From positions 806,001 through 870,000 of the forward strand of contig NZ_AP025732.1 of the NCBI RefSeq assembly GCF_023734775.1: a stretch of 64,000 nt of DNA. Direction: 5' to 3'. This stretch comes from Nostoc cf. commune SO-36 (GTDB lineage: Bacteria > Cyanobacteriota > Cyanobacteriia > Cyanobacteriales > Nostocaceae). The position numbers were made by a program, and so were the translations under genes. Position 1 is the stretch's first letter. Each line of letters starts with the position of its first letter. Below the pieces are notes generated by a model that saw only the letters and a program-made list of their open reading frames with translations, had not been told where the DNA came from and did no database searches. Shown here one piece after another: positions 34,518 to 44,666 of the stretch.

Positions 34518-35120
34518 TTAAGCTTTAGCCAAGTTTTCAGCAGCAAAGTCCCAGTTGACCAAGTTTTCTAGGAAATTCTTGATGAATGCTGGACGGGCGT
34601 TTCTATAGTCAATGTAGTAAGCGTGTTCCCAAACATCCAAGGTTAGGAGTGCTTTCTTACCATGAGCTAGAGGGTTTTCTGCATTTGGTGTTTTGATCAC
34701 CTTTAGCGTACCACCATCATCAATCAGCCAAGACCAGCCACTGCCGAATTGAGTTGCAGCCGCGTTCGAGAATTCTTCCTTGAATTTGTCCAAGCTACCA
34801 AAATCTTTATCAATTCTGGTTGCGAGATCACCAGTGGGTGCGCCGCCACCTGCTGGTTTCAAGGAATTCCAAAAGAAGGTGTGGTTCCAAACTTGAGCAG
34901 CGTTGTTGAAGATTCCCGCTTTAGAGGAGTCGTTGAAGGAAGTTTTGATCACTTCTTCCAAAGACTTATTCGCAAGTTCTGTACCTTCAGTGAGCTTGTT
35001 GAGGTTGTCTACATAAGCTTTGTGATGCTTACCATAGTGATACTCAAAAGTTTCAGCTTTCATGCCATGTGGCTCTAGAGCATTAATATCGAAGGGTAGT
35101 GGGTCTTGTACAAATGCCAT
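34518..35120 (-). CDS. sodB: Superoxide dismutase, Fe type
   Basis: 200 residues, standard for cytosolic FeSOD. Metal ligands are seen: His in YHYGKHHKAY, His in NHTFFWNSL, and DVWEHAYYIDYRN for the last Asp and His. The AAQVWNHTFFW block with Gln in that position and FGSGWSWLI favour iron over manganese. It has its own promoter region and is not in an operon. Confidence 0.95.
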   Translation of the reverse strand: MAFVQDPLPFDINALEPHGMKAETFEYHYGKHHKAYVDNLNKLTEGTELANKSLEEVIKTSFNDSSKAGIFNNAAQVWNHTFFWNSLKPAGGGAPTGDLATRIDKDFGSLDKFKEEFSNAAATQFGSGWSWLIDDGGTLKVIKTPNAENPLAHGKKALLTLDVWEHAYYIDYRNARPAFIKNFLENLVNWDFAAENLAKA

Positions 35121-35768
35121 CGTGTCAAATCCTCTCTTTACCGGTTTCCAGTTTTAAGCTATTGCAAAAGCTTAGGAAATTAACAGCTTTTATTTTTGAG
35201 GTTTTATGTCTTTAATCATGAAACATAAAACTTAACATCGTTATTTTACTACCAAAGTGAAGATAAAAACAAAGTACTTGTCTAATAAGTAAAATAAGCC
35301 AAATTACTAGGAAGTAATAACTATAAATAAAAATGGCTAATATTTCATAGCCAGAGACGCATAAGTAGGTCGGCGTAAATAATTATCGTTGGGATAAGGC
35401 AGGAGGCACACTTCGACTGCGCTCAGTGGGCAGGGAGCAGGAGGAAAAAGGGTTTGAGCCTTGTTTACTTTTCTTGATACAGGTTGCTTTTATTTTGCCG
35501 ACTTACTTAATCAATTCGCTTTTAGCAATTAAAGCTTTCACACTTCTATCTTTGGTAGGATTACTTGCGATATGATAAATCAGTCTAAAGCGAGATGATT
35601 TAATACTTTAATAATCTAATATTTTTGGTACAAGACTTAATTTTCAATAGAGACAGCCAATAGTTAAATTATCTATTTTGTTTTAAAATGCAGTTTTGAG
35701 GATGGTAAGTAAATAATCACTCACTCACCACCCTTTAAAACTAAAAAACTAACAGCAAATAGTGGTGA
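35121..35768. other. Gene-free region between sodB and panC/cmk
   Basis: A/T-rich. A short CTTCGACTGCGCTCAGTG block of the type dispersed in Nostoc genomes lies near 35410. No gene or clear RNA is seen. Confidence 0.5.
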
Positions 35769-37376
35769 TTACCTCTGAGATAAACGCTGCTGGTAGTAGT
35801 TAACAATTTGTGCCGTGACTTCAGACACGTCCAAACCATCGGTTTGAACTTCGATCGCATCGGCTGCTTTTTGCAAAGGCGAAACTTTGCGGGTACTATC
35901 TTTCCAGTCACGTTCGGCAATGTCGTGTTTTAGCTGCTCTAAGCTCACTTCTGATTGACCTTGTTTGGTAAAGTCTTCCTGGCGGCGACGTGCGCGTTCA
36001 CTCACAGAAGCGGTTAAGAAGATTTTCACTTCGGCATCGGGGAATACATGAGTACCGATGTCCCGACCTTCAGCTACTAAACCACCTTTTTTACCCCAGT
36101 TTTGCTGTTGTTTAACCAGTGCTTGACGAACAGCGCTTTGGGCCGCGATCGCAGATACTTGAGATGTCACCTCAGTGGTGCGAATTACCTGGGTAACATC
36201 ATGATCATTAATCCAAACCCGCACGGATGATTGTAAATCCTGGTTAGGAGTAAGTTCAATTTTACACTGGTCAGTTAATTGGGCGATCGCACACTCATCA
36301 TCAATAGCAATACCCTTTTGCAGTACTAACCAAGTGACAGCACGGTACATCGCTCCTGTATCTAAATACACTAAACTCAGATTTGCTGCCACTTGACGCG
36401 CCACAGTGGATTTTCCAGCACCGGCTGGGCCATCAATGGCGATGATGGGTTGACGATCGCGCAAGATGATATTGTCAATCAAACGTGTAGACCCAAGACG
36501 AGCTGCGATCGCCAACATTCCTTCCTCCTCAACTTTTTCTAAAGACATTAACGTAGTCGGTTCAACCAATTCAATATATTCCACTAAAATCGTGCTGACT
36601 ATAGCCACTTCTTGCTGTACCACTGCTATCAACTTGTTGCTATTGCGATCGCCTGCAATGAATGCAGCTTCAGCTCGTTGCAAGCCACGATATAAGACTG
36701 CTGCTTGCTCTTTTGCCGTTGCAGTCAAATATTGATTGCGAGAACTGAAGGCCAGACCCGACGCTTCCCGTACTGTTGGACAAGCAACAATTTCTACTGG
36801 CAAATTTAAGTCAGCTACTAAGCGTTTAATAATTGCTAGTTGCTGACCATCCTTTTCACCAAAGTAGGCACGGTCAGGCTGTACCAAGTTAAAAAGTTTG
36901 GTAACAATCGTAGCGACACCCTGAAAATGACCTTGCCGAGAACGACCACACAAGCCTGTTATCATAGCAGATGGGGGGATAACTTGTGTAACCTTTGATT
37001 CTTGTATACTCTTCTGGGGAACTGCCATTTCTTCCGGAGTTGGTGCAAAAATTGCATCTACCCCAGCTTGTTCGCAAAGTTGTTGGTCTTGCTCTAAAGT
37101 GCGAGGATAGCGTTGATAATCCTCATTGGGAGCAAATTGCAGGGGATTGACGAAAATACTCACAATCACCGTAGAATTTTCTTGCCGCGCCCGTTGGATC
37201 AAGCTTAAATGACCTTGATGTAAATTTCCCATAGTTGGCACTAGACCGACTGCCGTCTGATACCAGCCAGTCATCTCATCTAGTTTTAAATCCTCAGTAA
37301 CTGCAATTAGCTTGTTTTCTGAGCAGAGTTTAGTTAAATAGCAGCGTAAAGCTGCGACTGTTGTCAGCAGGCGCAC
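35769..37376 (-). CDS. panC/cmk: Bifunctional pantothenate synthetase / cytidylate kinase
   Basis: 535 residues, the fused form that is characteristic of cyanobacteria. Residues up to about 310 are PanC (PTMGNLHQGHLSLI, VSIFVNPLQFAPNEDY, YFGEKDGQQLAII). From about 313 on it is Cmk (AIDGPAGAGKSTVARQVA, LDTGAMYRAVTW, AEGRDIGTHVFPDA). The first half joins pantoate and beta-alanine; the second phosphorylates CMP and dCMP. Both active sites look intact. Confidence 0.96.
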   Translation of the reverse strand: MRLLTTVAALRCYLTKLCSENKLIAVTEDLKLDEMTGWYQTAVGLVPTMGNLHQGHLSLIQRARQENSTVIVSIFVNPLQFAPNEDYQRYPRTLEQDQQLCEQAGVDAIFAPTPEEMAVPQKSIQESKVTQVIPPSAMITGLCGRSRQGHFQGVATIVTKLFNLVQPDRAYFGEKDGQQLAIIKRLVADLNLPVEIVACPTVREASGLAFSSRNQYLTATAKEQAAVLYRGLQRAEAAFIAGDRNSNKLIAVVQQEVAIVSTILVEYIELVEPTTLMSLEKVEEEGMLAIAARLGSTRLIDNIILRDRQPIIAIDGPAGAGKSTVARQVAANLSLVYLDTGAMYRAVTWLVLQKGIAIDDECAIAQLTDQCKIELTPNQDLQSSVRVWINDHDVTQVIRTTEVTSQVSAIAAQSAVRQALVKQQQNWGKKGGLVAEGRDIGTHVFPDAEVKIFLTASVSERARRRQEDFTKQGQSEVSLEQLKHDIAERDWKDSTRKVSPLQKAADAIEVQTDGLDVSEVTAQIVNYYQQRLSQR

Positions 37377-37485
37377 AAAATACCCCTAGTTCTTATCGAT
37401 CCCTCCCCCGTTAGTTTATATCTGAAATAGAGGGAAGAGTTGATTAAACTAGGGAATTAAGTGATACGGAACTGGGATTGGGGAA

Positions 37486-37512
37486 AGGTGACAGGTGACA
37501 GGTGACAGGTGA
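37486..37512. repeat. Heptamer tandem repeat (AGGTGAC)
   Basis: Nearly four copies of AGGTGAC, again the STRR class, between panC/cmk and rlpA. Confidence 0.9.
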
Positions 37513-37551
37513 TAAGGAATAATCTTTCCCTTTAACCTGTAACCTACTCGA

Positions 37552-38655
37552 TTATTTCCCTAAGACTTCAATATGCACTGGTGCTACGCCACTGCCCATC
37601 ATTCCCAAAATTCGAGCCGCGCCAGTAGATACGTCAATGACTCGACCTCGAATGAATGGGCCTCGGTCATTAATCCGCAGCACTACAGAACGACCATTGC
37701 GAGTGTTAGTTACACGGACTTGTGTACCAAAGGGTAAGCTGCGATGAGCAGCAGTCATTGCTTCTGGATTAAATCTTTGACCGCTAGCAGTGCGATTACC
37801 AGCAAAGTCATAGCCGTAAAAAGAAGCTATACCTCTCAAAGTGGATCGCACTACTCCGACGGCAACCTGTTGAGGTAGCTTTGGTATTGATATTTGTTGA
37901 CGCACTGGTAAATTTGCAATCTCTTTTAAGGGAGATGCATTTCCTAATAGCCTCCGGAGGCGATTGGTTGCTTGCAATGCATCTTGCGCCAGATTGTTAG
38001 TGCTATCTGCTAGTCGCGTACTTTCGTTGATTTCGACCAATTCTTCGCCATTAATTTTGATTACGTAGCGATCGCCATCTTGTTGAACAGGGAGGCTTTT
38101 GTTTTGCGCTTGATTAGCAGTAGATTTTTCCCCTGCTTTCCAACTTACGGTAATCTTACTACCGTCCACATTTTCCCGATTCAACTGGTTGATCTTAGCT
38201 GCTATTACACCAGCTATCTGAACCGGATCATTGTCAGTGGAGCTAATCTGGTTAATTGCATCTGTTGCGTTACCAGTATTGGGCGCATTTGATGAATTGC
38301 TAGCAATAAGGGCGTACCCTTGTACGCCCTCAGTATTTCCAATTCCACCAACTTTTTTATTTTCAAGATTCGTATTTGATACAGAACCTAAAAAGCTGAG
38401 AACAGGTATATTTCGGATAAAAAGGGTTGCCGCCTTACGTCCTCTAATTTCGTGAGGATGAATTTCTGTAATCACAGCATCCAAGGTTTGTTTCCCTGCT
38501 CTGGATTGGTACTCTCCCACCTTCACTACATCAGGGGCAGGTGATTTCTGAGAAGCTAGGGCATTTCCCTTGGCGGTTTGAGTGCAACCGACTGAGGGTA
38601 TGCCCAAAACAGCCATAAACAGGGTAACAATAATCCACAAATGTCTTTGATTCAT
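37552..38655 (-). CDS. rlpA: RlpA-like double-psi beta-barrel protein
   Basis: 367 residues. An N-terminal signal (LWIIVTLFMAVLGIPSVGC) with a possible lipobox Cys at about 24 is followed by a long, weakly conserved region. The C-terminal 100 residues are the RlpA/DPBB domain: GIASFYGYDFAGNRTASGQR, AAHRSLPFGTQVRVTN, VVLRINDRGPFIRGRVIDVS. RlpA acts on peptidoglycan septa in other bacteria as a lytic transglycosylase; the cyanobacterial role is unproven. Confidence 0.85.
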   Translation of the reverse strand: MNQRHLWIIVTLFMAVLGIPSVGCTQTAKGNALASQKSPAPDVVKVGEYQSRAGKQTLDAVITEIHPHEIRGRKAATLFIRNIPVLSFLGSVSNTNLENKKVGGIGNTEGVQGYALIASNSSNAPNTGNATDAINQISSTDNDPVQIAGVIAAKINQLNRENVDGSKITVSWKAGEKSTANQAQNKSLPVQQDGDRYVIKINGEELVEINESTRLADSTNNLAQDALQATNRLRRLLGNASPLKEIANLPVRQQISIPKLPQQVAVGVVRSTLRGIASFYGYDFAGNRTASGQRFNPEAMTAAHRSLPFGTQVRVTNTRNGRSVVLRINDRGPFIRGRVIDVSTGAARILGMMGSGVAPVHIEVLGK

Positions 38656-38689
38656 GCGTCCGTTGTTGAAAGCGACTGTAGAACTTAAG

Positions 38690-39552
38690 TTTTATAACTT
38701 GCGGGACTTTTCACTAGTGATATAGTGACTTCCCTTTTGAAAAACTCGAACTCGTTCCGTTTTCACTTTGTTATTTATAACTGCAACAGACTAACACGAA
38801 CCTTTTAGCTTGGGGATCAGGGTTTTAGCGTAACTATCGGCAGATCAATCAAATTAAAATTCAAATTTGAAGGGTGAAACCTTTCTCAAAAGCGGACTTT
38901 GGCTATGTAACGCTTTTTTCTGCAAGTCAAAAATTTATTAAAAAAACTTTACGCCGATTACACACTAAAGTGACGATACCCTATTCACGTTGGTTTTAAA
39001 GGCTCGTAACTATTGGTGTATTCTAGATCACATCTTTTTAACTTATTTCCTCTAAGAAGATAATATAACTTTTATTAAATAGCAACGGCATAAATACTCA
39101 AAATTGCTTATTTAAGGAAATGTTTAGATTTACCTATGAATAAGTCATGATATGAGTTACATCTAAAATAATTATGCAAATCAGTTTGAGTTTAATATCT
39201 GTTTTCAAAGTTTGTTCTACTTAGATTAATGATAACTTTTATTCTATATAACTAGACTGAGATTAGTAATAAATATAACTTGAGATACTAGTATTGCTGA
39301 GTATAAAAAAAAGGAAGATACTCAACTTAATATTTATCAGGATTAATGATGAAAAAATTAAGAAATCTTTGCGATCGCTTGTAAATGAAGCTTTGTTAGT
39401 ATCAAAACGAACAGCAAGTATTTTTTGCCCTCAGTAATTGCTCAAGGATGATTTTTTAGAGCCAGATGTCTTTAACAAAATCTTTCCAATTTTAGGGATG
39501 TACAGCTGCACCCCTACTATATATAGTGAGTATTTTGGGGAATGCTATCAGC
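38690..39552. other. Long A/T-rich gene-free region
   Basis: About 860 bases separate the divergent rlpA and glsA genes. I see no repeat family, tRNA or open frame that looks real. It probably holds both promoters, and could hide a small RNA. Confidence 0.45.
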
Positions 39553-40523
39553 ATGATTACAAACGAAGCACACCAAGGAGATTTAGAAATAAATCCGTCG
39601 CCATTATTGGCTGTTCTTAAGGATTTGCATTCCCAGTACAAGTCATTAGGGGAGGGTGCAGTAACGAAATTTATTCCCGAAATGGCAAAGGCAAACCCTG
39701 ACTTGTTCAGCATTTGCATTGTGACAGTAGATGGTCAGGTTTACAAAGTTGGCGATTATGATCACCTCTTTACTATTCAGTCAATTTCCAAAGTATTTGC
39801 TTATGGACTTGCTTTAGAAGATCATGGGCTGGATTATATTTTGACTAGAGTTGGCGTAGAACCGACGGGGGATGCATTCAACGCGATTATTTTGGATGAG
39901 CAATCGAAGCGACCTTATAATCCAATGGTAAATGCAGGTGCGATCGCCACCACCAGCTTAATTAAAGGTTCCGGCCCCACCGAACGCCTCAATCGGATGC
40001 TGGATATGTTTCGCCGATATATTGGCCGCGATGTGTTCGTTGACATTTCAGTTTTTACCTCAGAACGCAGTACAGGACATCGTAACCGGGCAATGGCGCA
40101 TCTGATGCTTAACTTCGGCATGATCGACCGGAATATTGAAGAGTCGCTGGATCTTTATTTCCAGCAGTGTGCTGTGATGGTGAATTGCCAAGACTTAGCA
40201 GTGATGGCGGCTACCCTTGCTAACACAGGTATTAATCCGATTACCAAAGAACAGGCGGTAGATAAACGTTACATCAAAGATATTTTGAGTGTTATGTATA
40301 CCTGTGGAATGTACAACTTTGCAGGTGAGTGGGCTTATAAAATTGGGATTCCGGCGAAAAGCGGAATTTGTGGTGGGATTATCGCCGTTGTACCCAATAA
40401 GATGGGCATTGGAGTTTTTTCGCCGTTGCTGGATGTGCGTGGTAATAGTGTGCGGGGGTAAAAGTGTGTGAAGAACTTTCCCAACGTTTAGGTTTACATC
40501 TATTTGATTGTTCAAGTCAATAG
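39553..40523 (+). pseudogene. glsA: Glutaminase with a late frameshift
   Basis: Start chosen at the ATG at 39553; a GTG at 39526 opens the frame. The beta-lactamase-like glutaminase motifs are intact: [16 protein letters not shown] with the catalytic Ser/Lys, [11 protein letters not shown], and [15 protein letters not shown]. The main frame stops at 40461 after GNSVRG. One base on, [20 protein letters not shown] and a stop at 40521 give the normal family ending. One missing G in the run at about 40454-40458 explains it. The enzyme may work without the tail. Confidence 0.85.
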
Positions 40524-40598
40524 TGAAGTGGGCATTGGGCATTGAAAAACTCTTCCCAGTCATCAGTCCCCAATCCCGAATTTAGCGATCGCCAAATT

Positions 40599-41119
40599 TT
40601 AAATTATCCCTCTTCGCGTATCCGTCCAACCGTATGCAACCTCAACCAGTTGCACTGTGGCAATCTCGATTTGCTTTTGGTACACCTGTTGACCACCAAG
40701 GCTTTGATAGAAATGGGCTGCGGGGTTATCAGCTAAAACCCAGACTAACATTGAACTAATACCAGACTGCATCAGCTTGGTGGCGATGGTGGAAACCAGG
40801 CGATATCCTAAACCTTGGTGCTGGTACTTCTCCAGAATATAGATAGCGTACAACTCTCCTTGGTAAAGGCGATCGCCTGTCCTCTCTTTACCTCCATTAG
40901 CAAAACCAACTATTTGCCCGATTTCATCCTCAGCAACATAGGTGAAATTATCCTGAGTTATATTGCTCAAAATTTTACCCATTTTGTCTCTCGTTCTTCA
41001 TAAGATAAATCTGCGAGAAACTTTGCTGGCATTAAGTTACTGTAGGTTGTCCGCCAAGTGTCTACATGGACTTTAGCGATGGCGGGTGCATCGGCTAAGT
41101 TTGCTTCTCGGATTGCCAT
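40599..41119 (-). pseudogene. GNAT acetyltransferase, frameshifted
   Basis: The 5' part from the ATG at 41119 reads MAIREANLADAPAIAKVHVD, then LSYEERETKWVKF and a stop; the rest continues in another frame as KILSNITQDNFTYVAEDEIG to the end, with the acetyl-CoA site YQHQGLGYRLVS. One lost A in the AAAATTTT run near 40975 joins the two. A GNAT enzyme of unknown substrate, either broken or misread. Confidence 0.75.
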
Positions 41120-41163
41120 AAGCTATTTGTTGGCAAAGAGTTTGATGTTGCTTTCTAGGTAGT

Positions 41164-42027
41164 TTACAACTCTTCTGCTTGGGGAAGTGGGAAGATTTCA
41201 CCAGCCAAGTAAGCCTCAAAGTGCTTTTGGAAGTACAACCAGGAAGTCATATCTTCCCCATCTATCAATTCTTTTGGGGCTTTTTTATATAGAGGAATAC
41301 GGTTATTAATTTCGTCTTGCAGCAGTGAGGGCAGTTCTGTTAAACCATTTACTTTGCTGCCAACAGCACTGTAGATTAGTTGACCGGGGCGATCGCCCAT
41401 TTTCATCCAGGGAAGCCATTGACCAATTCTATCCCAACTCAGTTTGAGTTCAGAAACTGAAGAGAGGGCTGGATTGAATAAGTCTGCCGTTGGCACGGTT
41501 AATTTAAACAATTCTGCTGCCTGATAAATTGGATTTGGGCTGTATTCGGCAAATTTGGGGTCGTCTGCTAGGGGATTGGAGTAATGGGGAAATATATCAA
41601 AAACAAAGGTTGTGCTGTCACCATCTACTTGTGCGGGGAAATTTCCTTTAAACTTCCCCTGCACTGGATTATTAGCAACGTGGATTACTGGAACTGTCTC
41701 GCCTGTCCAAGGATTCTCCCATTTGCTTAAGACTTCATCTGTTTGTGGATTAAGGTAGTAAGTCAGTTCTCTAGAAGTAAAATCCCAGCTACTCTCATCT
41801 GTGGGAATACATCGGCTAACACTCAATCCCAGCATCTTAAACAGGAGTTGTCTTTTCTCACCGGGGATAAAAGCGTAAATTTTACCTTTCCAAATCAGGA
41901 AAGTCGATTCGCTAGGGTCGAGGGAGGAACGAGTTTTAACCCAGTGCTGGGCTTCAAGTTCTTGGATTTGGGCAACCATCTGAAGCATCCTTAATATTTG
42001 GATAACAAAAGAATAAGCTATCAGCAT
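41164..42027 (-). CDS. DUF1838-family protein
   Basis: 287 residues as the longest frame; the start may be the ATG at 41979 (MVAQIQELEAQHW). WDFTSRELTYYLNPQTDEVL, ENPWTGETVPVIHVANNPV and the proline-rich end are what I recall of DUF1838. There is no catalytic motif I can name and no export signal with the shorter start. The role is unknown. Confidence 0.65.
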   Translation of the reverse strand: MLIAYSFVIQILRMLQMVAQIQELEAQHWVKTRSSLDPSESTFLIWKGKIYAFIPGEKRQLLFKMLGLSVSRCIPTDESSWDFTSRELTYYLNPQTDEVLSKWENPWTGETVPVIHVANNPVQGKFKGNFPAQVDGDSTTFVFDIFPHYSNPLADDPKFAEYSPNPIYQAAELFKLTVPTADLFNPALSSVSELKLSWDRIGQWLPWMKMGDRPGQLIYSAVGSKVNGLTELPSLLQDEINNRIPLYKKAPKELIDGEDMTSWLYFQKHFEAYLAGEIFPLPQAEEL

Positions 42028-42098
42028 TCAAGTTGCATCTTTGTCATTAGTCATTGGTCATTTGTCATTAGCCCTAAGTAGGTAGGCATGATTAAAAC

Positions 42099-42144
42099 AA
42101 TTCGCAATTCGCAATTCGCAATTCGCAATTCGCAATTCGCAATT
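42099..42144. repeat. Heptamer tandem repeat (TTCGCAA), six units
   Basis: Six copies of TTCGCAA, the reverse-complement class of the array at 21375. Confidence 0.95.
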
Positions 42145-42298
42145 ATGTTTTGTGTCGGGGTCTAAATCCCCGTCACAAAACGGGCTACCTGTAGAGGCAG
42201 GGGACTTAAACCCCCAAAGTTTGTTAAATATAAGATGTCATTGCGAGTGAAACGAAGCAATCCCAGAGACTTTGCGATTGCTTCGTTTCACTCGCAAT

Positions 42299-42455
42299 TA
42301 GGACTTACGCATGAGTTACGGAATAACGTAGACGCTTCTCTACGAGACGCTACGCGTAGCTTGCTTCCCGAAGGGTACGGCTTGCCGCAGGCTACCACAG
42401 AGGCACAGAGGGCACGGAGAAATCAGAGTTTGAGAGATATTTTGCGTAAGTCCTA
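42299..42455. repeat. Palindromic MITE-like repeat, copy 3, with nested insert
   Basis: Ends TAGGACTTACGCA / TGCGTAAGTCCTA as in the 93-bp copies, but 64 bases longer. The extra block (TAGACGCTTCTCTACGAGAC to CCGCAGGCTA) interrupts the element after GGAATAACG. Just upstream, 42239-42297 is another palindrome, ATTGCGAGTGAAACGAAGCA and its complement. Confidence 0.85.
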
Positions 42456-42581
42456 GCAATGACAGAACATATTATATTTATTTACGCCCATTTACTTAAT
42501 AAATATATTTTAGAATGCAACAATCAGTTTTTGATACTCGTGAACAAAGATAAAAACTGCAACTTTTTTCCCTTTAAAAAA

Positions 42582-43767
42582 TTAAACTGATTCAGAAAGT
42601 TGCTCATCCAGACGGCGAAACAAAAACACCCAAAGAGGCAGGGAACTGTTAATCGCAATTAGGCGCACTAAATGACCAGTTGTAACAATTTCAACATTAT
42701 GATTCAATGCTAGAGAAACTAGGATCATTTCTGCTGATCCTCCTGGTGCTGTGACTAAAAGACAGGTTAACCAATCCCAAGAGGTTAATTGCATCGCAAG
42801 TACAGCAGCGATCGCTCCGGCTATCAAAGTCATTGCCACAGACATCAAGGCATAGGCGACAGTCCGCTTTTTAAAGTTAGGTTTGTCTCCCCAATACTCA
42901 CCAATAGTAATTCCTAGGAGCATTTGACCCAATAAGTTTATGATTGGCGGCGGACTAAAGCTAATATCACCCCCAAAAGGCAGCCAATGTAGCAAAGGAT
43001 TAAACCCAATACCAATCAACAATGCACCAAAGAAATCGCCGGCGGGAATTTTAAATAATATAGCTGGATAAACTACTAATCCAGTAATTACCAGTACTAA
43101 CAAAAGTAATTCTAATTGTAGATGGATCGAAATTGAGCCAAGCAGGGTTGATTGGAAGTGTTTGCGGATAGTAATTACCAGTTGATGTTTTAGCGACTAG
43201 GGGAATTAGAATCACTACTGAGGTGACGCGAATCGCCTGAACTAGGGCAACCAAGCTCACATTTTTATTGTAATCAGCAGCGATCGCTGCCATAATTCCT
43301 ACACCACCAGGAACTGTAGCCAGCATTGCTGTTAATAGGTTGGTTTTGCTAAGGCGCGAGTAAATATAACCAATACAGGTTCCACTCAGCAGTAAAAACA
43401 AGGTAAGAAAAATAAATATAGGAATACCAGAAGCAACACTAGCTAAATTACCGTGAGCGTTGGAAGCACCAACAGTTAAGCCGACAAGTGCCATTCCTAC
43501 TTTTCTAGCAGTGCGGTTAGGTTGGGGAGAATATTGATAAAGAATTCGACACCCTTGAAGAACCATTGTACCAGCAGCAATTCCACCAAATATCCAGGCA
43601 ATCCTGCCAATTTGGAACTTTGCGAGGAATAAACCCAAAGGTAATGCCAGAAGCATTTCCAAGACAAGGACAATTAGTTGCTTTGCAAATAGCTGTTGTT
43701 TGCTAACAACAGAATCTTCATCAGTGTGTTCTTCCAGGCTGGGAGTAACACTTACGCTTTGATTCAT
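42582..43767 (-). pseudogene. AbrB-like membrane transporter, frameshifted
   Basis: Two frames form one protein of about 395 residues. The first, from 43767, covers VLVLEMLLALPLGLFLAKFQ, a long run of membrane helices and TVPGGVGIMAAIAAD. The second, ending at 42582, has TGLVVYPAILFKIPAGDFFG and TAPGGSAEMILVSLALNHN. The repeated PGG motif in each half is typical of the AbrB/ammonia-monooxygenase-like transporter family (PF05145). A one-base change near 43120 (LQLELLLLVLVITG in the other frame) would restore it. Confidence 0.8.
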
Positions 43768-43963
43768 CGATATGAGCTTTTTTATAAATTTAACGCTATG
43801 TACTCAAGCTAGCGGGATCGCCCAGGATAGCTAAAGTCTGTCAAGCCAAGTTTACTAAATCCTGATTACGAACTTATCCATCCATCAAACTTAGTTTGGT
43901 GGACTGTTAAGTGTAAATTTACCGCGTGTTGCATTCAAAGAATAACCCCTATAGAGAGATCAT

Positions 43964-43992
43964 AGGGGCACAATGATCATTGTGCCCCTACA
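43964..43992. terminator. Hairpin GGGGCACAAT/ATTGTGCCCC
   Basis: A ten-bp stem, GGGGCACAAT...ATTGTGCCCC, with a short loop, located after the end of the 112-residue minus-strand gene. Similar GGGGCAC blocks are dispersed in the window (18.9 and 19.2 kb), so it may be a repeat used as a terminator. Confidence 0.45.
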
Positions 43993-44027
43993 AATAATTT
44001 GGGATAATTTATTTTTTTGCAAGTCCT

Positions 44028-44366
44028 TTAATCTTCGTCAAGGGCTGGGAAAGCTTCTTCAAGCTGCCACAACCGATCTTTATTTTCAACGAACCAAATA
44101 CGAGTTTCTGGAGTTAATTTACCCCAAATGTCTTCAACAGGAATGTGAGGAGATGCATATTGGTACTGCTGACCAAGTGATTTGAGATTGTCCGCTACAT
44201 CACGGGGGATTCCGAATTGTTCCCAATCAACTGTTATATGTCTTCCCGAAACTCCGGCTGTAGGGTCGAAGACTAGCTGTGCTGATCTGACTAAATCAGC
44301 AAAGTGTTTCGGTTTGAGTTTGGTGATTTCCTGAATTTGGAGTGATTCGTTATGCTCTTGAGACAT
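44028..44366 (-). CDS. Conserved hypothetical protein (112 aa)
   Basis: A soluble protein with KLKPKHFADLVRSAQLVFDP, HITVDWEQFGIP and IWGKLTPETRIWFVENKDRL. Codon use fits the genome and the frame is well bounded. I have no name for the family; similar proteins seem restricted to cyanobacteria. It stands alone. Confidence 0.6.
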   Translation of the reverse strand: MSQEHNESLQIQEITKLKPKHFADLVRSAQLVFDPTAGVSGRHITVDWEQFGIPRDVADNLKSLGQQYQYASPHIPVEDIWGKLTPETRIWFVENKDRLWQLEEAFPALDED

Positions 44367-44666
44367 GATCGCCGCAGTGGTAAAGATTAGTGGTGTATTG
44401 AACTTACTGCCAGAGATTTTTATCCCAATATTTTTACTTTAGCGCAGAGCCACTAACTTGATCATGATTTAACCACACAAGGGATTCGAGCAAGTTGTTT
44501 AAGAGGGTGTTTGAAAAGTCCTATTGTCGGTATCAAAAGTTTTAGATCCCCCTAAATCCCCTTTTTTAAGGGGGACTTTGAAGGGCTTTTGCCCCCTTTT
44601 TAAGAGGGTTTGGGGGTATCTAAAGCTTGCTGGGCAATGGCTAGAAGACTTTTAGCCTATTATATT

